A DNA stretch of 64,000 nt from Aeromonas rivipollensis (GCF_010974825.1 NZ_JAAILA010000026.1:124001-188000), one strand, 5' to 3'. Positions 26,472-38,309 are shown, counted from the stretch's first letter. Notes: generated from the letters alone by a model not told the origin. Numbers and translations are program-made.

Positions 26472-26684
26472 TCAAAGCTCCCTGAATGGCTTGAGCTTCT
26501 CCTGCTCCAACACGATGGCCTCCAGGTTGGCGACCCGCTCCTGTAGCTGCTTGATGACGAGATCCTGCTTGCCGAGGCGATCCGTGATGCGGGCATCCCC
26601 CAGCTGGTAGCGGGCGCGCTTGCCGAGATAGCCGAACAGCAAACTGATAAAGACGATCAGGACTATGCCTGTCCACAGGGTCAT
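26472..26684 (-). CDS. Small membrane protein with C-terminal coiled coil
   Basis: 70-residue protein: one N-terminal transmembrane segment (LWTGIVLIVFISLLFGYLG), a basic stretch (KRARYQLGD), then a heptad-like helix (LVIKQLQERVANLEAIVLEQEKL). ATG at 26684 has GGAGG six bases upstream. The layout resembles PspB of the phage-shock system, but no pspA/pspC lies nearby and the match is only architectural. Probably envelope-associated; function unknown. Confidence 0.7.
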   Translation of the reverse strand: MTLWTGIVLIVFISLLFGYLGKRARYQLGDARITDRLGKQDLVIKQLQERVANLEAIVLEQEKLKPFREL

Positions 26685-26786
26685 AAGTGCCTCCTTGCGC
26701 TGAGCGGGATAACCCGCTGGCCTTGTTGTCTCATAGCGATCCCTTGGCGGCAATGCCCGCGCGGGCATTGCCAGGGGGCTGCCCGC

Positions 26787-27128
26787 TCAGATCCCCTGCC
26801 AGAGCGGCCGGCTGACCCAGAGTCCCCACAGGCTGAGGTGCAGCAGCACGATAAACCAGAACACCAGGCGGTAGCTGCCCTTCTGGGTCTTGTGGCGCAG
26901 CCAGTGGCGGGCCACCAAGGCGCCGGGCCAGCCGCCGAGCAGCTCCAGCAGGTGCAGGCGGGATTCAGGGACGCGCCAGCCGCCGCGAATGGCCTGGCGC
27001 TTGTCGTGGGCGTAGGCCAGCGTGGTGAGCAGGCTCATGGTGGTGACCAGGGCCAGCGGCCACCAGTTGGCCCCCTCAATGCCGAGCCAGGCGGTACCGA
27101 TCAGGGGCAGCAGGGCCAGGGCCATCAT
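26787..27128 (-). CDS. DUF1294-family small membrane protein
   Basis: 113-residue protein with two or three hydrophobic segments and the DUF1294 core AYAHDKRQAIRGGWRVPESRLHLLELLGGWPGALVARHWLRHKTQKGSYR. Overlaps the upstream sugar acetyltransferase by four bases (ATGA), so translation is coupled. In other bacteria the domain can be fused to a cold-shock domain; that part is absent here. Function unknown. Confidence 0.88.
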   Translation of the reverse strand: MMALALLPLIGTAWLGIEGANWWPLALVTTMSLLTTLAYAHDKRQAIRGGWRVPESRLHLLELLGGWPGALVARHWLRHKTQKGSYRLVFWFIVLLHLSLWGLWVSRPLWQGI

Positions 27129-27715
27129 GACAGCAGCGCCGGATCCCGGGGTTCGTCCGGGCTGAGGGTGCGGATCACCCGGGCCGGGTTGCCCACCGCC
27201 AGTGAGTCCGCCGGTATGTCCCGGGTCACCACGGCGCCTGCGCCTATGATGGAGCGCGGCCCTATGGTGACGCCGGGACAGATGATAGCGCCGCCGCCAA
27301 TCCAGCAGTCATCGCCGATGCGCACCGGCTTGTTGTAGGCGGTCCAGTTGCGCCGCTCCAGATAGTCCATGCTGTGGGTGGCGGTGTAGATCTGCACGTT
27401 GGGGGCCAGCAGCACATGGCTGCCGATGTGCACCTCACCCACGTCCAGTATGGTGACGTTGAAGTTGAAGAAGGTCTTCTCCCCCAGATGGATGTTGCGG
27501 CCAAATTCGCAGATGAAGGGGGAGCTTATCCAGCAGGAGTCGGGGCAGTGGCCGAACAGCTCGGCGCACAGGCTCTGGCGCCCCTGGTGATCCCCCGCAG
27601 GTGTGGCGTTGAGTCTCGCCAGCAGCGCCTGGCCGCGAATGCGGTCGTTCGCTATCTCCTCGCTCTGGCTGTCCAGGGCGCCCCCCGCCAGTACCTTGTC
27701 CCAGTCGCTTGCCAT
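27125..27715 (-). CDS. Maltose/galactoside-type sugar O-acetyltransferase
   Basis: 196-residue left-handed beta-helix acyltransferase of the Maa/LacA/NodL family. N-terminal Mac region (MASDWDKVLAGGALDSQSEEI), hexapeptide repeats including FGRNIHLGEKTFFNFNVTILD and PGVTIGPRSIIGAGAVVTRDIPADSLAVGNPARVIR, and catalytic His114 in TATHSMD. It transfers acetyl from acetyl-CoA to a sugar hydroxyl; the sugar cannot be told. GAGGAGG-like site upstream of the ATG. First gene of a pair with DUF1294. Confidence 0.9.
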   Translation of the reverse strand: MASDWDKVLAGGALDSQSEEIANDRIRGQALLARLNATPAGDHQGRQSLCAELFGHCPDSCWISSPFICEFGRNIHLGEKTFFNFNVTILDVGEVHIGSHVLLAPNVQIYTATHSMDYLERRNWTAYNKPVRIGDDCWIGGGAIICPGVTIGPRSIIGAGAVVTRDIPADSLAVGNPARVIRTLSPDEPRDPALLS

Positions 27716-27794
27716 GCTCGCCTCCTCTCATGTGCCAAGAGGCGCCAGTATACGTGACGGGCAGGGCGGCGTCAGGGGATCCCTGATGACCAGG

Positions 27795-29054
27795 TCAGCC
27801 CAGCCAGAGGAGGGGCAGGATCAGCAGCACTGAGAGGAGGTAGGGCAGCATGACCCTCAGCCCCAGGCGGCGGCCGCCGATCACCAGGGCCAGCAGCCCC
27901 TTCACCAGGGAGTTGACCAGCCCGGCCAGCAGAATGGCCCGGGCCGCCACCTCCAGGGCCAGCTCCTTGTGGGAGAGCTGGGAGAGGGAGAGGGTGATGG
28001 CGTCCACGTCCGTGATGCCGGAGACCAGCGCCAGCAGATAGACCCCGGAGTTGCCCACCTTGCTCTGCAGCAATGTCGCCATGAAGCCGATCAGCGCCAG
28101 CAGCAGGCCGAACTTGATGGCGGTGGCGAGATCCAGCGGATTGCGGGTTTCGGGCTGCACCGGGTTGTCGGTCATTTCCTCGCGCTGGCGCCAGAACCAG
28201 AAGGCGAAGCCGTAGACGATGGCCGCCAGCAGCAGCAGGGGAAGGGCCAGACGCATGGCCAGTTCGTTGTGAATGAGCAGCACCAGCACCAGCAGTCGCA
28301 ACCACATGGTGGCGCCCGCCAGCAGTATGCCGGTGGCCAGCAGCCGCTCCAGCCCGGGCTGCTCCTTGTTGAGGCGGGCAAACTGCAGGGTGAGGGCGGT
28401 GGAGGAGGCGAGCCCCGCCAGCATGCTGGTGAGCACCAGGCCGGCGCGGGTGCCGAGCAGGCGTACCGCGAAGTGGCCCGAGAAAGAGATGCCGGCGATC
28501 ACCACCACCATCAGCCAGATCTTGAAGGGGTTGAAGGCGTTGAGGGGGCCCATCTCGACGTCGGGGAGCACGGGCAGCAGCACCAGAGAGATGAGCAGGA
28601 AGCGCAGGGTGGCGTGAAATTCCGTCTCGCTCAAAAACAGCATGCCCTGCTGGATCTGGCCCTTGAGCCCCATCAAGAGCGCCGCCAGCACGGCGCAGGC
28701 CACCGCCTCGCTCGGGCTTTGCAGCACAGACATCAGCCCCAGCAGGTAGGTGAGCACCATGGCCACCGAACTGGTGAGGCCAAATTCCCCCTGCCAGCGC
28801 TGGGCCAGCCAGACCGAGAGGCCGCAGCCAGCCACCACAGCCAGCAGGCCGAGCAGGGCCAACCAGGATCCCAGGGTCGGCAGCAGCAGGGCGCAGACGC
28901 CGCCGAGCAGGCCGATGAGACCATAGGTCCGCATCCCGGCGATGCGCTGGTTGTCCCCCAGCTGGCGCACCTGCCAGCCCCGTTCCAGTCCTATGATGAG
29001 CCCTATGGCCAGTGATACCAGGGCGCCGTAGACGGGCTCCGCCTCGATCCACAT
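27795..29054 (-). CDS. MgtC/SapB-DUF4010 family polytopic membrane protein
   Basis: 419-residue protein with about a dozen transmembrane segments. N-terminal MgtC/SapB-like part ([16 protein letters not shown], then [16 protein letters not shown]) followed by a DUF4010 region ([27 protein letters not shown] and [18 protein letters not shown]). The second block has the conserved DVDA acidic motif. Possibly an ion or small-solute transporter; function is not known. Monocistronic, with a GGAG ribosome site before the ATG at 29054. The divergent 182 bases to the next gene show no clear motif. Confidence 0.83.
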   Translation of the reverse strand: MWIEAEPVYGALVSLAIGLIIGLERGWQVRQLGDNQRIAGMRTYGLIGLLGGVCALLLPTLGSWLALLGLLAVVAGCGLSVWLAQRWQGEFGLTSSVAMVLTYLLGLMSVLQSPSEAVACAVLAALLMGLKGQIQQGMLFLSETEFHATLRFLLISLVLLPVLPDVEMGPLNAFNPFKIWLMVVVIAGISFSGHFAVRLLGTRAGLVLTSMLAGLASSTALTLQFARLNKEQPGLERLLATGILLAGATMWLRLLVLVLLIHNELAMRLALPLLLLAAIVYGFAFWFWRQREEMTDNPVQPETRNPLDLATAIKFGLLLALIGFMATLLQSKVGNSGVYLLALVSGITDVDAITLSLSQLSHKELALEVAARAILLAGLVNSLVKGLLALVIGGRRLGLRVMLPYLLSVLLILPLLWLG

Positions 29055-29236
29055 GGGGTTCTCCTCTCATTGCTCTCCCTGTCAGGATGGCACAGACGGT
29101 GCGCCAGCAGGGGGAGCTGGCTCACAGAGCGGGCGCAGGCTTTGGCTGCACAGGCGAGGGGCCCCCTGGGGGGTTGGGCCACCTGGCACTCTTTGTTACC
29201 CTGCCCGTTTCACCCAAACCGCAGGGAGCCGCCTCG

Positions 29237-31384
<2,148 letters not shown>

Positions 31385-31388
31385 GACC

Positions 31389-31410
31389 AGGGCCCTGCGG
31401 GGCCCTTTTC
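31389..31410 (+). terminator. Terminator after the prolyl oligopeptidase gene
   Basis: AGGGCCC-TGCG-GGGCCCT followed by TTT. Confidence 0.85.
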
Positions 31411-31533
31411 TGTGGTGGGGCAGGCGGGCGCGACCATCCCTGTCTCGCCATTTGCCCGTTTTGGGGCCTGTACCGCCTGCGCCGCGCCCCCGGTGGTATA
31501 GTCAGCCACAGGATCTGCATTGAGGAGTTCGTC

Positions 31534-33678
31534 GTGAAAAAGATCATCTACATACTGCTGGGGTTGGCGCTGGCGGCCGTGGTGGCCATCGCCGCCCTGG
31601 TGTCGCTGGTTGACCCCAACCAGTTCAAGCCCCAGCTGGCGGAGCAGGTGCGCAAGAGCACGGGCCGCGAGCTGGTGATGGAAGGGGACATCGGCTGGCG
31701 CTTCTGGCCGAGTCTCGGCCTCTCCCTCGAGAAGGTGCAACTTCGCAACCCGGCCGGCTTTGCCGAGCCTGACCTGCTCCGCTTCGCGCAGGGTGACGCC
31801 TCTGTCGCCCTGCTGCCGCTGCTCTCCCATAAGCTGGAGATTGGCAAGGTGACGCTCAGTGGCGCCCATCTCTTCATCCAGACCAGGGCCGATGGCAGCT
31901 CCAACCTGAGCGGTCTGGTCAAGACCTCTGCTGCCGACAAGGGCGATGGCGCTCAATCCCCTGCTGGCGAGAGCCAGCCCGCCGCCCCTGCCGCCAGTGA
32001 AGAAAAACCCTGGCAGATCAGCCTGCAAGGGGTGGCACTTGTCGAGGCCAGCGCCCTGGTGCGGGACGATCGCAGCGGCGCCGTCTCCCGTCTCGACAGG
32101 CTGGATCTGGATCTGGGTCAGCTGACCCCGGGTGAGTGGGTGCCGGTGACCCTGGCCGCCAAGGGGGCGCAGGGGGAGAGGGCCTTCGATCTCAAGGGGC
32201 AGGCCCAGCTCAAGCTGGCCCGGGAGCTCAAGGCCAGCGAGCTCAAGGATCTGACCCTGGGCGGCAGCCTGAGCGAGCCGACACAGCGGCTCGATGCCTT
32301 CTCCCTCAAGGCCGACCGGCTGGCGCTGGGGCTGTGGAGCAGCCTCGAACTGAGCCTGAGCGGCGCACAGGGGGCGGCGGACCAGCCGACCCTGGCGGGT
32401 ACCCTGGAGGGGACCCTCAAGGCGCGGCTCGATCAGGGGCTGCAACTGGTGGAGGTATCGGACGCCGTGCTGGCCGCCAGGCTGAGCGGCGACAGCCTGC
32501 CGCGTCCGCAGATGAACCTCAAGCTCGCGGGCTTTGCCCGTGCCGAGCTGGACAAGCAGACCATCACCCTCAGCAACCTGGTGATGGGGGCCGATGATGC
32601 CCTGCTGAGCGGCAGCGGTGCCGTCCACCTGGGGGCCGTCCCCAAAGTGGACTTCGACCTCAAGGGGGAAAAACTCGATCTCGACGCCTGGCTCGGTCAA
32701 GCTGCCCCGGCCAAGGCCGCCGCCGCTGCGAAAGGGGGAGACAAGGGGGCCGCCCCCGCCGCCAAGGCGCTCTCGGCGGTGGAGCCCGATCTCGCCGCCC
32801 TCAAACGAATGGACCTGGCCGGTCGGCTGCAACTGGGCAGCCTGCGGCTGAAGGGGCTGGATCTGAGCGCCGTGGATCTGCAGCTCGCCCTGGCCGGTGG
32901 CCAGCTCAACCTCAAGCAGTTCAGCGCCGGGGTGGCTGGTGGTCAGGTGACGGCGAGCGGCGTGCTCGATGCCCGCCAGCAACCCGCCCGCTATCAGGTG
33001 CACAAGCGGGTGCAGGGTGTCGATGTGCGGCCCCTGTTGCAGACCCTGGCCCAGAACGATCGGCTGGAAGGCAAGGGGGATCTCGAGGTGCAGGTGCAGG
33101 GCACAGGCCTCTCCGAGCAGGCCCTGCGCAGCCAGATGCAGGGCAAGTTGAGCCTCAGGCTGAGCGACGGCGCCCTGCACGGCATCAACCTGGCGGAGAT
33201 GATCCGCGAGGCGCGGGCCACCCTGACCGGCAAGGGGGCGGATCAGGTCAAGGAGGCACGCAAGACCGACTTCAGCGCCCTGACCGCCAACTTCCAGATC
33301 GCCAATGGCGTGGCTCGCAGCGACGACATCCAGCTGCTCGCGCCCGCCCTGCGGGTGAAGGGCCAGGGCCAGAGTGCCCTGGTGCCTGAGACCCTCGACT
33401 TCCTGTTCCTCACCTCTGTGGTGGAGAGCAGCAAGGGTCAGGGGGGCAAGAGCGTGGACGAGCTCAAGGACGTCACCATACCGGTGCGCATCGGCGGCCA
33501 CTGGCAGGCCCCGAGCTACCGGCTCGACGTGAAAGAACTGCTCGGCAACAACAAGGTGCTGGAGGAGAAGGCCCGCAAGGAGGCCGAGCGCGGTCTCAAG
33601 AAATTGCTGGGGGACAAGGCCGACGACGAGCAGATCAAGGGGGTGGCGGATCAGCTGCTCAAGGGGTTGTTCAAATAA
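31534..33678 (+). CDS. AsmA-family protein
   Basis: 714-residue protein anchored by one N-terminal transmembrane helix (KKIIYILLGLALAAVVAIAALVSLV) with a large periplasmic beta-rich body. AsmA signature after the helix: DPNQFKPQLAEQVRKSTGRELVMEGDIGWRFWPSLGLSLEKVQLRN. C-terminal AsmA_2-type region: LRSQMQGKLSLRLSDGALHGINL. A low-complexity Ala/Lys linker near residues 390-410. Start GTG at 31534 with GAGGAG six bases before. AsmA-like proteins shuttle phospholipid or affect outer-membrane assembly. Longer than E. coli AsmA (617). Confidence 0.9.
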   Translation: MKKIIYILLGLALAAVVAIAALVSLVDPNQFKPQLAEQVRKSTGRELVMEGDIGWRFWPSLGLSLEKVQLRNPAGFAEPDLLRFAQGDASVALLPLLSHKLEIGKVTLSGAHLFIQTRADGSSNLSGLVKTSAADKGDGAQSPAGESQPAAPAASEEKPWQISLQGVALVEASALVRDDRSGAVSRLDRLDLDLGQLTPGEWVPVTLAAKGAQGERAFDLKGQAQLKLARELKASELKDLTLGGSLSEPTQRLDAFSLKADRLALGLWSSLELSLSGAQGAADQPTLAGTLEGTLKARLDQGLQLVEVSDAVLAARLSGDSLPRPQMNLKLAGFARAELDKQTITLSNLVMGADDALLSGSGAVHLGAVPKVDFDLKGEKLDLDAWLGQAAPAKAAAAAKGGDKGAAPAAKALSAVEPDLAALKRMDLAGRLQLGSLRLKGLDLSAVDLQLALAGGQLNLKQFSAGVAGGQVTASGVLDARQQPARYQVHKRVQGVDVRPLLQTLAQNDRLEGKGDLEVQVQGTGLSEQALRSQMQGKLSLRLSDGALHGINLAEMIREARATLTGKGADQVKEARKTDFSALTANFQIANGVARSDDIQLLAPALRVKGQGQSALVPETLDFLFLTSVVESSKGQGGKSVDELKDVTIPVRIGGHWQAPSYRLDVKELLGNNKVLEEKARKEAERGLKKLLGDKADDEQIKGVADQLLKGLFK

Positions 33679-33700
33679 CTCCGGCCCCGTGTCTTATCGC

Positions 33701-33733
33701 AACAAAGAGCCCGCCCAGTGCGGGCTCTTTGTT
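33701..33733. terminator. Terminator after the AsmA-like gene
   Basis: Perfect 13-bp stem AACAAAGAGCCCG / CGGGCTCTTTGTT with a 7-base loop. Confidence 0.9.
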
Positions 33734-33829
33734 GCCGAACATAGCGCTATGGGGCCAGGCGTTGGCCCCGAGGATGGGGTAATATCCGGGTCGAGACGAG
33801 AGACGAGAGACAAGGAACAGGGAGCGTCC

Positions 33830-34564
33830 ATGAACAAGCAGGTGCTGATCACAGGTGGCAGCAGGGGGATAGGGGCGGCGACGGCCCGCTATCTGGCGGG
33901 GCAGGGGTATCACCTCTGCCTCAACTATCGCCATGACAGGGCGTCCGCCGAGGCGCTGGTGGCCGAGATCCGGGCCCGCCATCCGGTCTCCTGCATAGCG
34001 GTGCAGGCGGATGTCAGCGTGGAGACCGAGGTGGTGCGCCTGTTCGAGGAGATGGACGCGCGGCTCGGGGTGATCACCCATCTGGTGAACAACGCAGGCA
34101 TCTTGCAGCCCCAGATGAAGGTGCTGGAGATGAGCGCCGAGCGCATCAACAAGACCCTGACCACCAATGTGACCGGCTACTTCCTCTGCTGCCGGGAGGC
34201 GGTACGCCGCATGACGAGCGGGGGCGCCATCGTCAACGTCTCCTCGGCCGCCGCCCGCCTCGGCTCGGCGGGGGAGTACGTGGACTACGCCGCCTCCAAG
34301 GGAGCCATAGACGTACTGACCAGAGGCTTGTCCCTGGAGGTGGCGGCCCAGGGGATCCGGGTCAACGGGGTGCGCCCGGGCTTTATCTATACCGAGATGC
34401 ACGCCGATGGCGGTGAGCCCGGTCGGGTGGACAGGATCAAGGGCAATATTCCGCTGCAACGGGGCGGCCAGCCGGTGGAGGTGGCCGCCGCCATCGCCTG
34501 GCTGCTGTCGGACCAAGCCTCCTATGCCACAGGCACCTTTATCGATCTGGCCGGGGGACGCTAG
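33830..34564 (+). CDS. Short-chain dehydrogenase/reductase (YgfF-like)
   Basis: 244-residue SDR oxidoreductase. NAD(P) loop TGGSRGIG at 8-15, NNAG at 87-90, catalytic Ser138/139, Tyr153 and Lys157 (YAASK), and the C-terminal SYATGTFIDLAGGR. An arginine in the SRGIG loop suggests NADPH preference. ATG at 33830 after CAGGGAGCGTCC. Substrate unknown; it most resembles enteric YgfF/glucose-dehydrogenase-like SDRs. Single gene between two terminators. Confidence 0.88.
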   Translation: MNKQVLITGGSRGIGAATARYLAGQGYHLCLNYRHDRASAEALVAEIRARHPVSCIAVQADVSVETEVVRLFEEMDARLGVITHLVNNAGILQPQMKVLEMSAERINKTLTTNVTGYFLCCREAVRRMTSGGAIVNVSSAAARLGSAGEYVDYAASKGAIDVLTRGLSLEVAAQGIRVNGVRPGFIYTEMHADGGEPGRVDRIKGNIPLQRGGQPVEVAAAIAWLLSDQASYATGTFIDLAGGR

Positions 34565-34588
34565 GCTGGGGTCACAGTCTCCCGACAA

Positions 34589-34618
34589 CAACAAGGGGCG
34601 CCGTGGCGCCCCTTGTTG
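34589..34618. terminator. Bidirectional terminator between the SDR gene and glnE
   Basis: Perfect 14-bp stem: CAACAAGGGGCGCC / GGCGCCCCTTGTTG with a GT turn. Confidence 0.88.
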
Positions 34619-34635
34619 CTGATGCGGCGAGAGTC

Positions 34636-37530
34636 TCACTCCCCCAGCAGCTGTTGCCAGACCGCCAGCACATGGCCCCGCTCGGTCAGCAGCTGGTCGT
34701 CCCCCACCTTGCGGGAGATCTCCGAGAGGTTGAGGCGATGGCCCTGGTTGCGGATCTCCAGATAAGCGTGTTTCAGCCCCTCCGCCTGCTCCAGGGTCAA
34801 TACCCCCGCCATCACGCACTCGTCGAAGATGCGCACGTTGTCGGACCAGCGGGTCAGGGCCTCAGGCTCGCCACAGGCGTGGGCCAGCACCAGGTACTGG
34901 GCGATGAACTCTATGTCCACCATGCCGCCCGGGGACTGCTTGAGATCGAACTCCCCCTCGCCCGCCTTGAGCAGGTGATCCCGCATCTTGTGGCGCATCT
35001 CGCGCACCTCGCGGGCCAGGGTAGGGAGGTCGCGCTCCTTGGCCAGCACGGCGCGGCGGATGCGGGCAAAGTCGGCGATGACCCCCTCGTCCCCATAGAT
35101 GGGGCGGGCCCGCACCAGGGCCTGATGCTCCCAGGTCCAGGCCTCGTGCTGCTGGTACTGCTCATAGGCGGCGAGAGAGGAGACCAGCAGGCCGGAGTCG
35201 CCGGAGGGGCGCAGCCGCATGTCGATCTCGTAGAGGATCCCGGACGGAGTGCGGGTGCTGAACAGGTGCAGGATCCGCTGGGCCAGGCGCAGGTAGAACT
35301 GGCGGCTGTCGATGGGCTTGCGCCCGTCGGTGTAGCCGTTGGGGTCACCGCCGTGCAGGAAGACGAGATCGAGATCCGAGCCGTAACCCAGCTCTATTCC
35401 GCCCAGCTTGCCGTAGGCCACCACGGCGAAGCCGCGCTGGCCGCTCAGTGCCACCTCGGGGGGCACCCCGTAGCGCTCGCTCATCTGGGCCCAGGCCTGA
35501 TTGACCACCTCTTCGGTGATGGCCTCCGCCAGCCAGGTGAGGTGGTCGCTCACCTTCATCAGCGGCAGGGCGCCGGCGATGTCGGCGGCGACTATGCGCA
35601 GCAGCTGTACCTGCTTGAACTGGCGCAGCGCCTCCATCTGCTGCTCCACGTCCTCTTCGGGGATGCGCAGCAGGAACTGGCGCAGCTGGGGCTTGTACTG
35701 ATCCAGCGGGGTGGGGTGGTAGAGGTGCTGGGGATCCAGCAGCTCGTCCAGCAAGATGGGGTAGCGGGCGAGCTGCTCGCTCACCAGGTTGCTCTCGTCG
35801 CACAGGCGCACCAGCTGGCGCAGGGCGGCGGGGTTCTCCGCCAGCAGTTGCAGGTAGGCGCTGCGGGTGAAGATGCGGGTCAGCAGGGTGCAGACCCGCT
35901 CGAACAGGCGGGCGGGCTCACGGCTCGCCACCACCAGTCGCAGCAGCTCAGGCATCAGCCAGTCCAGGGCGATGCGCCCCTGGGGCCCGACCTGGCGGCG
36001 TTTGTACTCCTCCTTGAAGCGCAGCAGGGCGGCGCAAAGCGGCGCAGGCTCGGTCACCCCTTGTGCAGTCAGCAGTTGCTCCAGCTCGGCGGCGTCGAGC
36101 TCGGTGCGCCAGAGATCGAGCCAAAGCTGCTCCAGGTGAGCGGGGGCCTCTTTCTCTTCCCCCACCACGGCGACGAACTCCTGATGGACTATGGCCATCT
36201 CCTCGTCGAGGTGCGTCATGAAGGCGTCCCAGTCGGCGAAGCCGGTGGCAGCGATCAGTCGCTGGCGATCCCGCTCCTCGGTGGGCAGGGTCTGGGTCTG
36301 CTGATCCCCTATCTCCTGCAATATGTTCTCGACCCGGCGCAGGAAGCGATAAGCCTGGAGCAAGCGCGCGCAGCGCTCCTCATCGAGGGCGCCGCTTTGG
36401 GCTATGGCCGCCAGCGCCTCGGGCAGGTGGCGCACCCGCAGGGCGGGCTCACGGCCGCCACGGATGAGCTGCAACGCCTGGGCGATGAACTCCACCTCGC
36501 GGATGCCGCCGGCCCCCAGCTTGATGTTTCCCTCCAGCCCCTTGCGGCGTACCTCGGCGGCTATCATCGCCTTCATCTGGCGCAGGCCGTCGATGACGCC
36601 AAAGTCGATGTAGCGGCGAAACACGAAGGGGCGCAGCAGCTCGGTGAGGGCCTGGGCGTGTTCGCACTGGGGCCCCAGCACCCGCGCCTTGACCATGGCG
36701 TAGCGCTCCCAGTTGCGGCCATGGTGCTGGTAGTAATCCTCCATGGCGGCGAAGGAGATGGCGAGCGGCCCCGCCTCGCCGAAGGGGCGCAGCCGCATGT
36801 CGACTCTAAACACCTGACCATCCTGGGTGGGCTGGTGCAGGGCGTTGATCAGGCGCTGGCCCAGCTTGATGAAAAACTGCTGGTTGGCGAGTTCGCGCCG
36901 CCCGCCGACCGTGTAGCCGTTGTCGGGGAAGGTGAAGATGAGGTCGATGTCCGAGGAGAAGTTCAGCTCGCCGCCACCCAGCTTGCCCATGCCGAGGATG
37001 AGCAGGGGTTGAGGGTCGCCGTTGCCGTCCATGGGGGTGCCGAGCTCGGCGCACTGTTTGGCGTAGAGCCAGTCCCTGGCGCCGCAGATCAGCGCGTCCG
37101 CGAGCCTGGTGAGATGGATGAAACTCTCTTCGACCTGGGCCTGACCCAGCAGCTCGCGCCAGGCGATCACCAGCATGCGGCTGCGTCTGAACTGGCGCAG
37201 CACCCGCTTGAGCGCCTCCTCGTCATGGACTTCGGCGAGCAGGGCCGCCAGATCGCCCTGGTAGGCAGGCCAGCGCTCGGACAGCGCCAGATCCCCGGAG
37301 GCCAGGGTCTGTGCCAGCAGCTCGGGCTGCTTGATGAGGGAGTCTGCGACGAAATCCGAGAGGCCAAACAGGGTCAGCAGGGTCTGCTGCTCCAGCGCGG
37401 GCAAATCGCCATAGTCGGGCGCCAGCGCCAGCAGCCGCTGCCACTGGCGCCCGGCCTGATCCTGCAGCAAGGGTGACAGAGCAGAGAGGGATGCCGGAGA
37501 TGGGGGAAGAGAAGAGGAATGCTGGGCCAC
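34636..37530 (-). CDS. glnE: Bifunctional glutamine synthetase adenylyltransferase / deadenylylase
   Basis: 964-residue enzyme (from GTG 37530) that adds and removes AMP on glutamine synthetase in response to PII and glutamine. Two nucleotidyltransferase domains: the N-terminal one with SSDIDLIFTFPDNG (deadenylylation) and the C-terminal one with GSDLDLVFLHGG (adenylylation), each followed by a helical GlnD-PII-associated region. Start: no ATG is available near the family N terminus; GTG at 37530 has AAGGA eight bases upstream, while GTG at 37614 would add 28 residues and has no good site. E. coli GlnE is 946 residues. Single gene. Confidence 0.93.
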   Translation of the reverse strand: MAQHSSSLPPSPASLSALSPLLQDQAGRQWQRLLALAPDYGDLPALEQQTLLTLFGLSDFVADSLIKQPELLAQTLASGDLALSERWPAYQGDLAALLAEVHDEEALKRVLRQFRRSRMLVIAWRELLGQAQVEESFIHLTRLADALICGARDWLYAKQCAELGTPMDGNGDPQPLLILGMGKLGGGELNFSSDIDLIFTFPDNGYTVGGRRELANQQFFIKLGQRLINALHQPTQDGQVFRVDMRLRPFGEAGPLAISFAAMEDYYQHHGRNWERYAMVKARVLGPQCEHAQALTELLRPFVFRRYIDFGVIDGLRQMKAMIAAEVRRKGLEGNIKLGAGGIREVEFIAQALQLIRGGREPALRVRHLPEALAAIAQSGALDEERCARLLQAYRFLRRVENILQEIGDQQTQTLPTEERDRQRLIAATGFADWDAFMTHLDEEMAIVHQEFVAVVGEEKEAPAHLEQLWLDLWRTELDAAELEQLLTAQGVTEPAPLCAALLRFKEEYKRRQVGPQGRIALDWLMPELLRLVVASREPARLFERVCTLLTRIFTRSAYLQLLAENPAALRQLVRLCDESNLVSEQLARYPILLDELLDPQHLYHPTPLDQYKPQLRQFLLRIPEEDVEQQMEALRQFKQVQLLRIVAADIAGALPLMKVSDHLTWLAEAITEEVVNQAWAQMSERYGVPPEVALSGQRGFAVVAYGKLGGIELGYGSDLDLVFLHGGDPNGYTDGRKPIDSRQFYLRLAQRILHLFSTRTPSGILYEIDMRLRPSGDSGLLVSSLAAYEQYQQHEAWTWEHQALVRARPIYGDEGVIADFARIRRAVLAKERDLPTLAREVREMRHKMRDHLLKAGEGEFDLKQSPGGMVDIEFIAQYLVLAHACGEPEALTRWSDNVRIFDECVMAGVLTLEQAEGLKHAYLEIRNQGHRLNLSEISRKVGDDQLLTERGHVLAVWQQLLGE

Positions 37531-37636
37531 GGTTGCCGTCCTTGTGATTAACGGGTCTGCAGAGGGAATGAAAACACCGGCAGCCAATCTAGCATTGTCC
37601 CGCGCCTGCGTCACAGCCCGGGAGAGAGAAGCATGA

Positions 37637-37662
37637 GCCGGCGGGGAAAATGGGCCGCCGGC
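37637..37662. terminator. Hairpin at the 3' side of the GNAT gene
   Basis: GCCGGCGG / CCGCCGGC, perfect 8-bp stem with a 10-base spacer, just past the stop codon of the minus-strand GNAT at 37669. No T run follows. Confidence 0.45.
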
Positions 37663-37668
37663 GCAGGC

Positions 37669-38109
37669 TCAGGGGCGCTGATAGATCTCGGGGTCGTATT
37701 TTTCCATCAGGCTGCCAGGGGCGCGGGGCGGCGCGAAGCCAAAACCGGCATAGAGCCCCTGGGCATCCGAGGTGGCCAGCATGAGGCGGCGCAGCCCCTG
37801 CAAGGCGGGATGGGCCAGGATGGCGGCCATCAGGGCCTTGCTGTGGCCCTGACCGCGATGGGCGGGCAGCACGAATACATCGGACAGATAGCCGAAGGTG
37901 GCTTTGTCTGTGATGACCCTGGCGAAGGCCACCTGCTGGCCGTCGACATAGCCGCCGAAGCAGAGCGAATGATTGATGGCCCGCTGCACCGTGGAGAGGG
38001 GAATGCCTAGGCTCCAGTAGGCCTCCTCGGACAGGAAACGGTGAATGAGGGGGACATCGAGCCGTCCCTTGTCGTCGCTGATCTCCAGTGGGGATTGGGT
38101 GTGCTGCAT
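37669..38109 (-). CDS. GNAT-family N-acetyltransferase
   Basis: 146-residue acetyltransferase: SYWSLGIPLSTVQRAI-type N-terminal part, then VAFARVITDKATFGYLSDVFVLPAHRGQGHSKALMAAIL with the acetyl-CoA loop HRGQGHSK, and LYAGFGFAPP near the end. This matches the common single-domain family with DVFVxPxxRGxGxG(K/S). ATG at 38109 with AAGGAG five bases upstream; the frame is open to 38178 over terminator sequence only. Substrate unknown. Confidence 0.87.
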   Translation of the reverse strand: MQHTQSPLEISDDKGRLDVPLIHRFLSEEAYWSLGIPLSTVQRAINHSLCFGGYVDGQQVAFARVITDKATFGYLSDVFVLPAHRGQGHSKALMAAILAHPALQGLRRLMLATSDAQGLYAGFGFAPPRAPGSLMEKYDPEIYQRP

Positions 38110-38141
38110 CCTGGCTCCTTGCCGTGACATGAGATGAGATG

Positions 38142-38240
38142 AAAAAAGGCCCCTCGCGGGGCCTTCCAGTTTACTCAAATCACGACCTCAGGCCAGCTTG
38201 AAGGCCTGGGTAGCATGGATGTCCAGGGTCTGGCTGTGTC
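38142..38240 (-). pseudogene. Decayed second copy of the chemoreceptor 3' end plus terminator
   Basis: About 100 bases matching the region 38264-38361 at an offset of 122 bases: terminator, spacer, and the last 16 codons of the receptor. The remnant reads HSQTLDIHATQAFKLA then stop (38238-38188), against [15 protein letters not shown] at the live gene end. The copies have a few substitutions and one extra codon, so it is not brand new. Either a partial tandem duplication or what remains of a deleted tandem receptor gene. Confidence 0.8.
38148..38163 (-). terminator. Duplicate terminator (remnant copy)
   Basis: GGCCCC-TCGC-GGGGCC, followed on the minus strand by TTTTTT; identical stem to the copy at 38270-38285. 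It now sits between the GNAT start and the remnant, as a second stop for chemoreceptor transcripts. Confidence 0.8.
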
Positions 38241-38263
38241 TGACACCTTGCTGTGATATCAAT

Positions 38264-38285
38264 AAAAAAGGCCCCTCGCGGGGCC
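38264..38285 (-). terminator. Terminator of the chemoreceptor gene
   Basis: GGCCCC-TCGC-GGGGCC (38270-38285) with TTTTTT on the minus-strand exit. Confidence 0.88.
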
Positions 38286-38309
38286 CTCCAGTTTACTCAA
38301 ATCACGGCT

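Noticed and set aside
26472-26684. PspB of a phage-shock operon
   Set aside because: Only the layout (one membrane helix and a coiled coil) is alike; no pspA, pspC or pspF is nearby and key PspB sequence is not evident.
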